DNA of 64,000 nucleotides, taken from contig NC_040016.1 in the NCBI RefSeq assembly GCF_000972845.2, forward strand, positions 23,434,026 to 23,498,025, read 5' to 3'. The DNA is from Larimichthys crocea (Eukaryota > Chordata > Actinopteri > Sciaenidae). A program made the translations under genes and the position numbers. Positions 46,640-58,270 of this stretch are shown in pieces (position 1 is the stretch's first letter; each line of letters starts with the position of its first letter). The notes beneath the pieces are model-generated. The model was not told where the DNA came from and did not search any database. It worked only from the letters and a program-made list of their open reading frames with translations.

Positions 46640-47725
46640 TTCTAAAGAAATTTTGAGTGTGCGTGACTCTGGCCCCATCGTCCCCATGCATTATTACTGA
46701 CACTGCTCAGCAAATTCAGTACTAGAAAAGAAATTTTGAACATTCATTTTGTTCATTCATTCAACAGTCATTTTTAACATGTTTATTCAGACACAGGAGC
46801 AGCTAGCGCTTACATGCTAGCAATTAGCATTAGCATGGTAGCATTAGCATGTTAACGCTGATGTGCTAGCAGTTAGCATGAGCATGTTAGCATTAGCATG
46901 TTAGCATTAGCATGTTAGCATGAGCATGTTAACATTAGCATGTTAGCATTAGCATGTTAACATTAGCATGTTAACATTAGCATGTTAGCATTAACATGTT
47001 AGCATTAACATGTTAACATTAGCATGTTAGCATTAGCATTTTAGTAATCAACATGTATTTAATTCCTAGTGGCTAATGTTAATTAGCACTAATTTTAGTA
47101 TTGGTCGCTAATGTTTGCAAATAGCATGTCTTTACAGCTTGTGCTAACGCTCTGCTGTCTCTGTCTGCCATTTTACACAGACAGGTTCAAATTAAGTGCC
47201 AAGAACTACTAAAATGGCCGCCGCTCAGGTTCTGGTGGCCCCTCCCCCTCTTCTCCTTCACGCAGCCTGAGGTTGCTAAGCAACCAGGACCAACTGTAAT
47301 CAGTGGAGGAGTTACTGCACCTGTTAGAATGTCAGTTAGAGACTGAGAGAAAATGCTGAGAACTCCTCTCGAACAGGAAGGATTTCTGACCAAACCGTAT
47401 TTCCAATCATTGAACCGGCTTAACCTGAGGCACGATGAGACCTTCCTGATCGTTTTACATATTCGTTTTGTGTCGATAAATGAAGAAATGTGCCCTCAGG
47501 AGCAAGAGAGAGAAACGTTACTTCTGCCTTCCTCCAGAAAATGTCCCTCCTTTTTTAACATGGGAGTCTATGAGGCTGTGGGGGGGTAGTCGATCAATGA
47601 GCGCGTACGGAGCCAAAACTATAACAGACACAGCTTCAACAGTGTTATGCCGGCGTAAGAATAATAAGAAGAAGAATAAGCGCGGTGGATAACATATAGT
47701 GTGCGCTTTCAGGCACACTCAATAA
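46640..47725. repeat. Possible dispersed element bounded by GAGTGTGC ends
   Basis: The left end TTTTGAGTGTGCGTGAC (46650) and the right end GCGCTTTCAGGCACACTCAA (47702-47721) are inverted with respect to each other. The inner region has AATAATAAGAAGAAGAATAA near the right end, as in common fish non-autonomous repeats. Internal bases 46823-47045 are a GTTAGCATTAGCAT tandem array. The boundaries are a guess. Confidence 0.35.
46823..47045. repeat. AGCATTAGCATGTT tandem array
   Basis: Units of 14 bp (TTAGCATTAGCATG with AACATT variants). A related GCATGAAGCTAAGTTA array lies at 45783-45860. Confidence 0.9.
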
Positions 47726-47927
47726 AACTGTCAACAGCAGAGGAAGCTCATGTCTGCGATCACGGGTTCAGATGCAGCGCCCGCCCGCCGTGAACGAGAC
47801 ACAACATGTCGTCACATCACTGACGTTTCATTTCTCTGAGCCTGGTTTCCACACGTCTCTTTATGATCCACCAGCTGCTCAGTTTTCATTCATCCTGCCT
47901 TCATGACAAAGAAACTTCAACCAGCTG

Positions 47928-47929
<2 letters not shown>

Positions 47930-48002
<73 letters not shown>

Positions 48003-48004
48003 AC
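47930..48004. repeat. (AC)n microsatellite
   Basis: Roughly 75 bp of AC with two CAGACA interruptions. Confidence 0.97.
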
Positions 48005-48539
48005 AAGTGTTGGCGAGATAACTTCACAGCCAGCCACTCTGGACCAATCAGAGGAGGCTCCCTCTCCTCATTCACTGTCTGTGTCTCATTGTTCGACTTT
48101 CTGTGCAAACAAAGAGTTGAACTGCGCTGAGGTCAGTTTCTGTCTCACACTTTACTGCCTCTTTGTTTGACCTTTGACCTCTGGTCGTCCTGCAGAGCAG
48201 CTGGCAGGAGGTCAGACAGCAGCTCAAAGACGACGGATTCATTTTCCCATTTCAACAAATCTGAAGACAAACGATGTTAAAGAGACGAAACGAGTAAGAC
48301 TGAAACATGATTCAAGGTTTTCTATATTAACAAATGACAGTAACAGTAGTAAGCAGCCTGTCTTATCTCACGTTAACGTGAACCTGGCAGAGTCTGTAAA
48401 CGTTCGACTTGTTTTAGGCGTCGACTTCAGGCTGATGAATCAAACTCAGGCTGAGTGAACTCAGTTGAAATGAAGCTAAACTGACCTGTGACGAGTAAAC
48501 GAGTCCTCTCCACGTTCAGGATGCTGATGCTGCTTCAGC

Positions 48540-49030
48540 TCTCGAGCGTCTGAGCAGTCTGTTTCTTTTCTGCCTTCAGACTTCAGGCAGTAAATCTCTT
48601 CCTGTTCAGACGTGATGACGGCGAGGCGTCACGGCAGCTGCAGCAACTTCTGTCGCTCCACCAAACACGCTTCAGGTTTCAGGATTCAGAATGTGATGTT
48701 GTGGTTCATCAGGCTTGTCCTGTTTAGATTTTATTTCTATTTGTCGTGATGATGAACATTTAATTGTCTTTTTGCTCGCCGGGGCTTCGTTCATTCAAAC
48801 TCAGAGGAAATGGATTTTCTCACTCAGTCGCTTGAATCAACAGACTAACCCGCCTCTCTGGATATGAGAGCGTTTGCTGCTAATTACTCTTAAAGTGTGT
48901 TTGATGGAGGTAAAGCGGACTGCTCTAATTATCTCATTAATCATGAGCGCTGCTGGGAAAACAAGGTTTGTTTTAGAGGGTGAGAATCTGCGGAACGGAG
49001 AACGTGGAACGTTCCTTCATGAAAATCTGA
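48540..49030. promoter_or_regulatory. Candidate conserved non-coding / enhancer-like block
   Basis: Free of simple repeats and open frames, with clustered homeodomain-type sites at 48886-48956 (GCTAATTACTC, CTAATTATCTCATTAATCATG). It lies upstream of the first recognised kif26a exon. Its function is inferred from motif content only. Confidence 0.3.
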
Positions 49031-49916
49031 GATGATTCATCCTGTTTAGAATCTACTGATTACAAAGGTACGAAGACGTTCCTTTAATGAACACGTCAGA
49101 GTGATCCATGTGTCTTATATTCAGATACACGGTTCTGACCCATGGTCAAACAGGCGAGACGCTCGCTTGGCTGACAGTTGATGAAGGCCAGAGAAAGGTT
49201 TGTTTGAGCAGCAGAGTCTGCAGAGGAAGTCCACGCCGGGTTTGAAGAAGCAGAGCTCAGACAAAAGACGATACAAAAGCATGAATGGACAGTCACTCAT
49301 TCATGGTTTGTGTGTTTTATATTCATGTTTGATGAGGTAGTATTAAAATGTCCTGTATGATGTGAAACTAAAGCTCAGAGCGTGAGCGGCCGTACAAACG
49401 TCAGTCGAAGTCTGTCGTGTGTTTCTTTAACACTGACTCAGCGTCTCGTCTGAAGCCAAACAGACCTTTCATCAGTGCAGAGTCAGCGTCCTCACAGCAG
49501 TAAATCTGTCCCAGAGGCCGCTCCGATCCCGGACCGGACCGCCTCGCTGCCAAGAACAGACCAAAAGAAAACCTCCTGATCTCTGCTGCAGCAACTGACC
49601 TGAAGTCAGAAGAGTCGAGATCGATTCTGTCCATCATTTAAATGTTTGTTTCAGGAGGCACGTTAAAGGAACAAGACAAGGAAGACCAAGAGGACGAGGC
49701 GAAAGCCAAAAAATATTCAAACAAACAAACAAACAGCAGAATCCACAAAGTAGGATGTGATGAATGCAGGGAGGTGGGCTGGACTTTGTGTTGGTCTGAG
49801 ATGTTGGTGTGTCAGTGAATTTCATATTAAAAGAGAAACTTTATAAAAATGTCTCAAACCACGATCCTGTATGAAAAGTCTCAGGAGTCTGGTGGTGGAG
49901 CTCGGTGTGGAGCTCC

Positions 49917-50030
49917 ATCTTATGCCTCCACGTGGAGCTCCATCTCATGCCTCCATGTGGAGCTCCATCTCATGCCTCCACGTGGAGCTCCATCTCATGC
50001 CTTCACGTGGAGCTCCATCTCATGCCTTCA
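49917..50030. repeat. 25-bp minisatellite with GTGGAGCTCCA palindrome
   Basis: Five tandem units of CATGCCTCCACGTGGAGCTC / CATCT. Each contains the near-palindromic CCACGTGGAGCTCCA. Confidence 0.92.
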
Positions 50031-50298
50031 GGCCTCGAGCTCCTCTGATGCTTGTTAGCGTAGCGAGGAGCGACTCTGCTCAGCGGCCATGTTGAAGGAG
50101 ATGTGTGATGACAGCGAGGTGAGGGACAGCGAGGACGAGGAGACGCTGCAGTGGACGGATCGCGTCCTCTTACTGGTTTCATGAATACTCAGTGTTCCTT
50201 TGATTCAAGTCCCAAACATCAAAATCTATTTAAAGCTCCATGTTATAACTCTGCTCTGATGAACTAACGTCTGTTGATGCTACACTGACTTGTAATGT

Positions 50299-50378
50299 AT
50301 ATAAATATAAATATGTATATAAATATAAATATGTATATAAATATAAATATGTATATAAATATGTATATAAATATATAT
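50299..50378. repeat. ATATAAATATAAATATGT tandem repeat
   Basis: About four to five units of 18 bp. It marks the start of the AT-rich part of the window. (AC)n follows at 50515-50554 and (AAT)n at 50797-50824. Confidence 0.9.
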
Positions 50379-50522
50379 CCACGTTGTGACAGCAGTTTGT
50401 CATTTAAAGCTCTGTTTGGTTGTTTCATATCATCACTGTTGTTACAATGAGCAGGTGAAAGGCCTCTGTCATTATACAACATCGTCCACCAGTGGACTTA
50501 TAATGAACAGCTATACACACAC

Positions 50523-50553
<31 letters not shown>

Positions 50554-50559
50554 TAATCC

Positions 50560-50797
50560 TTAAAAAAGACACATACAGCTTAATTTAAAGGTGTACATTA
50601 TTGTAATCAAAACAATTGCAAGCAAGCAACAAGCGAGTAAGAGAAACACTCAACAAGAATTTCCCCCAGGGATCAATAGTCCCTGTCCCCTATAGGTTCC
50701 TAGGGAGGGTTCAGTTGTGGCTGCTTGGGCTTCTCTGCTCTTGACTAGGAGATATCTATGATGAAACAAGAGGCAACATCAGTTATTCTGACATTAA

Positions 50798-50829
<32 letters not shown>

Positions 50830-51839
50830 GCCCTCTCCATAGTAATTATCAATTATAGCTATAATAATAGCCTAAAGGCATTTCATTCAGACTAATCAAA
50901 CTGAATTACAATAAACATGAATCAAAAAGCTTTAAGTGATTATGTCATGATTTTTAATTTAATGGAACACACTATAAACATACATTTCTCCGATGACGTA
51001 CTATCTGGCCTAGCCATCAGATTCATTATTGCTGTTGCTGTTTGCTGAGGCTCTTCCTCGTCACTGTGCTCTCTGACTGATGCTGGCTGTGCCTGTGTAA
51101 CCCATGTTGCTCTCTCTGTTCCTCTCCTCCATCCTGCTCTTTCTCCTCCTCACTAAGCCTCTGCTGCTCTCTCTCTCCCATTGTACTTACTTTCTTCTTA
51201 AACTCACTTCTCTTCCTTCTTGTCTGCAAATTGAACATAACATATACAAGCAGCAGCACAACGTAGCTATGTAACTCAGTTCCAAATGTCAAAAAATAAG
51301 GTTTCTGTAACAGGTGCTGTAAAACGGCACCATGTGGCATTTAAAAAGCACATGTCACGTCGTACCCCTCTTCTTTTACTGAAGAAATGTATGACTTACT
51401 CACTCACTAGTAGTCTTCTCCGTCTTCTTTCATCACTCCTTTTGAAATCGGTGTCCGGTCATGCGCTGTCGCGCTCGCGCTGAGCTGTTACTGTCGGAGC
51501 TCACAACAGCTGCCAGGGGGGCGGGGCAGGCCGGGGACTACTGTGAGTGATGGAAGGTCAAGAGCGGCTTCCAGCTGTGTGCCCACCAGCGGTCGCAGGG
51601 TACGCAGGACGATCCTCTCTCCGACGAAGTCGTACAAATAAAAGTTTTTTGCTGTTATTCGGATAATTTTCTTGTACTCTTAACAATTGACCTAAACACA
51701 TCTTGATCTGAACAGGAAACTCCTTTCAGTTTCAGGTAGAGTGGCACTGACTGATAAAAGCATGTTCCTCAGCAAGACTTATATCAAGAATATTTCTGAC
51801 AGTAATGTAGTATATTTTCGGTGGTGATGCTGATGAAGA
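50560..51839. other. AT-rich unassigned sequence with possible exon remnants
   Basis: On minus, 51222-51190 reads TRRKRSEFKKK between a CAG and a GTAAGT. A frame at 51635-51560 reads YDFVGERIVLRTLRPLVGTQ. Both look protein-like but fit no family I can name. They may belong to a degraded transposon or to an uncharacterised gene. Confidence 0.3.
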
Positions 51840-52339
51840 TGTTTGAAGAGAAACTCCACCGACACCGTCTTAGTCGTATAACTTTATTACAAGAAGCACG
51901 GTGTCGAAGCAAGTAAAAACTACTTGGAGAGCTCCTGGCCGAATGATGAGAGACTCTCCCGACCTATGCCGGACAAGCCCTTATATAGGTTAATTTGTGC
52001 CTCCCCATGACATGCAGTAACAATAGCTCACGGCAAACATACAATGAAGTTACTTAAGACCAAAGAAACAGAAAGATAATAAAAATTCCTTTCCCAGGAA
52101 GACCCCCTATAGGCTTAACCTTTGACCCGACTCCTCATCAATGCATCTAAAGAAACAGGTATCGTAAAATAACCCCCCAGTTAAATAGCCTCTAGCCCAG
52201 GAGTGGTCTAAAGAAGTCTTTTCTTCTCCTGACCATCTGGCAGCGGCTCCGACCTGGCTGAGCCCCTTTAACCCCCCAGGTAAATAGCCTCTGCCTGTGA
52301 CTAAACAGGTATCTTACAATAAAGCACATGTCTACAACA
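51840..52339 (-). mobile_element. Putative solo LTR of an endogenous retroelement
   Basis: Read on minus, the 500-bp block starts TGTTGTAGAC and ends CTTCAAACA (TG...CA). It has a TATATAAGG-type TATA box at 51981-51988 and an AATAAAG polyadenylation signal at 51883-51888 about 100 bp later. The U3-like part carries an internal duplication (AAACAGGTATC plus CCCCCCAGTTAAATAGCCTC, and again CCCCCCAGGTAAATAGCCTC). No primer-binding site, internal genes or clear target-site duplication were found, so the boundaries are tentative. Confidence 0.5.
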
Positions 52340-52446
52340 GCCTCAGCATTAATATAAGACTATGCTAAGACTATGCATCTATGCGCAGACACCTCAGTAA
52401 CATTCCAGTTACTGACGTTTTCATTCGTAAATTTATACCATACTAC

Positions 52447-53071
52447 TACGGTGGCTGGTAAGTGCAAAACACTTTTACAAACTCCGAAACACCTTTACAA
52501 ACTCCGAAACAAACACTTCCACCTTTTACAAACTCCAAAACAAATTACAAACTCCGAAACAAATTTACAAACTCCGAAACACTTTACAAACTCCGAAACA
52601 AATTTACAACTCCGAAACAAATTTACAAACTCGAAACACTTTTACAAACTCCGAAACAAATTTACAAACCCGAAACACTTTTACAAATTCTGAAACAAAT
52701 TTACAAACTCCGAAACACTTTAAAAACTCCGAAACAAATTTACAAACTCAAAAGACTTTAACAAACTCCGAAACAAATTTACAAACTCCCGAAACAAATT
52801 TACAACTCCGAAACACTTTACAAATCTGAAACAAATTTACAAGAAACAACACAAACGGAAAGGGAATGTACCAAAAGCCGATCTGACCCGGAAGTGATTG
52901 AGTGAGTGGTTTGTTTTGAAAGTACTACGGAGCGAGTAGTGTTGTGTAGTTTATGTGGAGTTTATGATTTTTTGCCCGTTTTGTGGAAACCATTGAGCCA
53001 GTACTGCGGTTTTGCATTTCGTGTGGAGGTCCTGGAGTTTTATAAAGGACACGGACCAGATGGAAGGACCA
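52447..53071 (+). repeat. Left terminal inverted repeat with subterminal array
   Basis: Outer end TACGGTGGCTGG, array of ~20-bp units to about 52858, then a unique 200-bp segment ending at GGAAGGACCA. The transposase ATG (53060) lies inside the last 12 bases. It is about 76 bp longer than the right TIR, mainly because of array copy number and small indels. Confidence 0.85.
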
Positions 53072-54419
53072 GATATGCTACATTATTGCACACAATATTT
53101 TAATGAGGGACACTCTTACGATGTGATCGTGGACATGATGTTAAGGTTACATGGTATTAAGATCAGCTTGCGGACTTTAAAAAGTATTCTCAGTCAAGCA
53201 GGGTTGTGCCGCAGAAAGGATTATTCCACTCCAAATGTCGTAATTAATGCCATCAGGTTGGAACTTTCGTGGACCTGGACAACTGTTGGCTACCGAACAA
53301 TGTGGGGCAGTACTCAAACAAAAGTACAACCTTCGAGTGAGGAGAGAGGACGTGATGAATTTGCTCCGGGAGCTTACCCTCGAGGGTGTGAGAGGAGAGC
53401 ATGCAGAAGGTTCGTAAGAAGAACCTACCATTCAATGGGACCGAACTATATGTGGCATGCTGATGGCTATGACAAACTTAAACCATTCGGTCTGGCCCTT
53501 TCAGGATGCATAGATGGATTTTCACGTAAAGTACTGTGGCTTGAATGTGGACCAACAAATAATAACCCAAAGGTGATCGCTCATAATTTCCTGTCATGTG
53601 TGCGAAACCTTGGTGTCATCCCCATGAGATTGAGAACTGATTGCGGCACGGAGAACGGCATTATGGCTGCGATTCAGTGTACCCTACGTCACCATCACTA
53701 TGACTACTACTCTGGAGCGTCCAGCCACATGTATGGCTCATCCACTAATAACCAGCGCATTGAGTCCTGGTGGTCCATATTCAGAAAGGGAAGGTAAGTG
53801 GCCTTCATAAAGTAATTTTATATTTAAATATATGTACACACACACAGACATATCATTATATTGTATATCCATGTCTATAGATCCCAGTTCTGGATGGAGT
53901 TATTTGCAGACCTCCGAGATGCAGGATACTTCAACGGGAGTCATGAGCATCAGTGCCTATTGAGATTTTGCTATGGTGATGTTCTTCAGAAGGACTTGGA
54001 TGAGTGTGTGAGACTGTGGAACAGTCACAGGATTCGCACTTCCAGAACAGCGTCATGTCCAGGAGGAGTGCCCAATGAACTGTACTACTTACCACACAGG
54101 TAAAACTTTGAGACTAGATTGAGACTTCCTTGTTTCTGTCTTATTTTTTTTTTTTTACTTAAATGTAAGTAAATGCTGTTATGTCTTCTATAGATTTGGC
54201 TCCAGAGACTGTGGATTTGAAATTGAACACACTGAATTGGATGGCTTTCCTGAGGCAAGCCTATCAATAGCTACATGTGGGGACCCAAACATGCAGGAGT
54301 ACTTGGACTTTGCTATGGAGCGCCATCAACTACGAAGCCAGAAAACTGGAGTCTGCAACAGGACTGTACATGAACTAAAGAAGAAATTGCTCAGCTATAA
54401 AACAATCAAAAAGTTATAG
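53060..54419 (+). CDS. Integrase-type DDE transposase (three exons, apparently frameshifted)
   Basis: Exons 53060-53793, 53881-54099 and 54194-54419 (TAG) join in phase with GT-AG introns. The N-terminus is helix-turn-helix-like (GHSYDVIVDMMLRLHGIKIS, LRTLKSILSQAGLCRRKDY). An HTH-type middle region (YNLRVRREDVMNLLRELTLE) is read in another frame. The rve-like catalytic core follows: MWHADGYDKLKPFGLALSGC (Asp 53462-53464), RLRTDCGTENG (Asp 53639-53641), and NNQRIESWWSIFRKG (Glu 53762-53764), giving D-59-D-41-E. The C-terminus is conserved (RLWNSHRIRTSRTASCPGGV). About four single-base shifts are needed between 53265 and 53400, so as written the protein is interrupted. The family is the integrase-core-domain proteins found in many fish and invertebrate genomes. 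Confidence 0.8.
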
Positions 54420-55784
54420 TCTTTGAGGCTTTTTCTTTTCTTCCTGATTTATTTCAGAGTGATTAAGATGTTTTTTTCTATGCCCTGAAATCTGATTTGT
54501 AGTGGTGGAACACTGCCTGAATGTCACCCACAGTTTTTTGGTGAATAAATAATCAAGTGCTAGCAAAGTAATGCATATTTTATTAAATTTTTGTAAGTAC
54601 AAAAACTAAAACTTGTTTATTTTGTCTTAAATAAATGGCCATAATGTTAACTGGAGAAAAAACATGCTACATATCTTTACATTCTAAAGATTCTTAACAA
54701 CCTTTAATAACAACTTTTCAGAGTCCCTAGGGAACTTGTGGCTTAAAAACATCCAAATCCTGGGGAATTTTGAAGTCCAAAGTCCATTTGTGTCTTAAAC
54801 ACAGTGTAAGTGTCTAGGAGTGGTAATTTCAATGTGTTTGAACATGTATTTGCCATTGGGAAGGGAGAGTCACCAGGAACTCGATTTTTGGTGATGGTTC
54901 CAATCCAGTGGGGGAAGTGAAGTCAGTCCAGTTGCAAACATGAAAACATCTTCCACAGACACAGCAGCCTGACCTTCTGCAAAGAAAAAATGTTTGGCAA
55001 TGTGCTTTCTCAACTAAAATATGAGTGATTTACAAACCTTCACAGTCAAGGAGATAGTCCGCCCAGTAGCCCAAAGTTTCACTTTTTTTACATCTCCTGT
55101 TACTCCCTGGTGGACTGAGGTCAGGTTTGAACAGTCTCTCAAGCTGAAGAGCAGTTAGCCCCTTTTCCGAGTGGGTCAGGACAGGGGACAGCAAAGCAGG
55201 GTGTAGCTGTAGTGCAGTGAAAAACTGAAGGGCTGAAAGACCACTTTGAATCTAAAGAGTGAACACAAACGTTCATTTTTGTGTAGTGACAATCACATTT
55301 AATTACCCAAAGAGAATTAAATATTCTCTAAAATGACTATCCACCTTAACAAATATACATTTGAAGATTGGTTGTGTGTTGCTCATAACTGATCTAAAGA
55401 ATCCAATGTCTTGTTTTGCACATGGCAAGACTGGAATGACACAGAGACCAGGGTGGCTTGAGCACTTTTAGACCATGAGGCATTCTTACATAAATTCCAC
55501 AAAAATCCCATCATTACAAATATGATCTTACCTGTCAATTACAGATGAGTTGCGGTCAATAATATACCAATGGAGGTAGTCAGACACAATCTCTTTCTTA
55601 GCTCAACAGAAGCCACATGTCTCAGACAACTGCTGTCTGTAACATTGTGCTGTGTCTCATGGTACATTCCGTAGAGCATCAACTGAAGCAGCATTCTCAA
55701 TCTGAATAACATAAATAGAAATATAAACACTCAAGTCAATAACTGTATGTACTGTATCTCCTTGCCTGTTTTATTATTATACAA

Positions 55785-55860
55785 TTACAGTCAAAAGTTT
55801 GGACAGACTTTCTCATTTAAGTTATGGAAAGTGTGTCTGAATTTTGATTGTTACTGTACA
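55785..55860. mobile_element. Tc1-like terminal repeat remnant
   Basis: TTACAGTCAAAAGTTTGGAC followed by AGACTTTCTCATTTAAG resembles the TIR of Tc1-type elements common in fish. Only one end is visible, inside an intron of the HECT-like gene. A weaker similar sequence (AGTAGTCAAAGATTAGACAC) is at 60920-60939. Confidence 0.4.
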
Positions 55861-57164
55861 TAGCACATAGCATAGTAATGTTGCACTATCACAAAACAAT
55901 AAATTAAGATAGTTCTGTGTATTTGATTAAGAAAGGAAAAAATGTTTTAAACACTGCTGAGACTATGAATACTCTCCTACCACACTGCAGCCTTATTCTA
56001 TTCTCACCTCTGCAAAGCTTTCACCTATTTCTTCATCAGTTATTGAATTAACTGTTGCTTTAAATGAAGGCTGGCCAGCAAGAGAATGTACAACATCTTC
56101 TGACAGGAAATGGGGTCCTGGACCTCCATGCACAATTGACACTGCAGTCATCTTTCCTGCCAGGTAGTACTCATCCTCCCTAACAGCTGTGAATGAAGTC
56201 ATATAGCAAAATCAAAACATGTAATGTATTATGTACACTATAATGTATTAAGATGAAACTCAAGCAACAAAGTATATGTCACGTGATATATATGGTTATT
56301 GATCATTAACCATTAGTATAGTACACATCTAACCCTATGCATACCATTTGCATTGTAGACCAAGAACCGATGTCCTTCTGGTCCATCAAAAATGGGCCGG
56401 TCTTTCAGATGTTTCATTAGCAGAGTAAAAACTCTCCGCCTTGGTCCACCTGTGTCAATTCCTCTTCCAAAACACCAGCATCATCAGTAAATTTGACCAG
56501 CATGTCACAGGTTTCAGAGTATGTTGTACGCTTGAAACCTCTGACTGCTCCATCCCAAACATTAGCCCTTGAGAGGTTGAACCTGCTGACTCTTCCATGA
56601 TCAATGGGATGTGATAGGTTGGCGATAATGTCAGGTAGTGTAATGTTCATCTCCTCGCTGTAATGACAAAAAAAGTGACCTAATTAGTGGATTTTCCACT
56701 TTTACAAAAATTATTAAAGACCAGTTGTCGAGAAAGCACAGGCAATGGCTCAGTTTACATTGGTGTGTGTTGTAAACTCTTCATATTGTCTGCAACCAAC
56801 TCCTCATCCTTTTCCTCAACACAGGTGCATACAGGGCTGTGTATTTACTGTTGAAAATTAACATTTGCATGTTAAAACATCGAACAAACAACATTTTTCT
56901 TTTCTGTGTAACAATGAATTAAAATTAACTGAGTCACCATCATTTTTTATTTACCTGTAGTCCTGACTGGACTTGTTTCATGTGGCTCCAGATCCTCACT
57001 ATCAGATATTACTATCTGAAAAACAAATTAAAATGTCTAAAACAACAACAACACTGAGAGCAAGAAACAAAGGCTGTTACAGTCTGCCTTAATACCTTTC
57101 CAGGTTGAGCTGTGGAGTTCCAGGAGCATCTCTGAAACACAATACAATTGATACAATTATTGCC

Positions 57165-57167
<3 letters not shown>

Positions 57168-57213
<46 letters not shown>

Positions 57214-57233
57214 TGTGTGTGTGTGTGTGTGTG
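57168..57233. repeat. (TA)n then (TG)n microsatellite
   Basis: AT run (57168-57210) continuing as a GT run, in an intron of the HECT-like gene. Another TA run is at 58219-58283. Confidence 0.95.
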
Positions 57234-58216
57234 TTATCAATCACATTACATGTATGATATTTTCTTGTTCACCAGAACAAATACTCTCAGCTCATCACAT
57301 CACACAAAACATAAAGATAAATGACTTCTTTTGTAAAGATTAGTACTTACCCTTCATCTTCAGGTTTGCGTTTGGGTGTACTTTGGTTTTGTGGTTCAAA
57401 CACCTGAGAGGGAAAGCATACAATTATCTACAATTTAACAGCTTCTATTATGTTCCCTTACCACATACAGTATATATCAATGGTGAAAGATTGTGAGTGT
57501 TTCTGTAATGCTAACTTAGAAATAATCTAAACAAAACTTGGTTCTTCTAAAATATTGACCAGAACATGGATTTAATGCTTTAATGTTCAAATAGATATTC
57601 AATAAATAAATAAATGATAAATCAATAAAAATGGGGAAAAAAGTAACATACCACAGTGTCAGCCTGATTGAATGAGCTGTGCTCCTGGATGTGATCACAA
57701 TTTCAGAATCTGAGGTATCAGAGTCTGGGGTATTAGAGTCTGGGGTATCATCCACTGTGGTAAAAACATAAATTCCAACACATTATTATTATTATGTATG
57801 CTACAGTAGAGCATGTAAATATGTAAAATATTGAACTATGAGATCCACAAACCTCCTTTAAAGTGTGTTTCTAGGCAAAGGAAAAAAGTGATCCTGGAAT
57901 ATGCCTTCCCAATTTCCTTTTTATATTCAGTCAATTTGAATGGCCTTTCTGTCCCAGGCACATGGACCACCTCCGAGCAGTCAGGATACAAAAGGACGTA
58001 TGGTCCTTCATCCATGTCCTTATTAAATGTTGTCATTTTCTGCACAGCTTGTTTCAGCAGATCAGGTGCTGCTACTTCTGGGTCTGTAAATAATGGGAGT
58101 GTTTTCCCTCTTAAAGGTTTTAAATCAGTTCCGTGTGGCACCATCAATCCTATGTTTATCTAGTAAGACAACAGAAAGACGTAATTAATCTCACATATAC
58201 ATAGAGTAGTGTTGTG

Positions 58217-58270
<54 letters not shown>

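Noticed and set aside
49401..49637. 78-codon minus-strand frame as a possible kif26a 5' exon
   Set aside because: No splice borders and no similarity to the KIF26 N-terminus.
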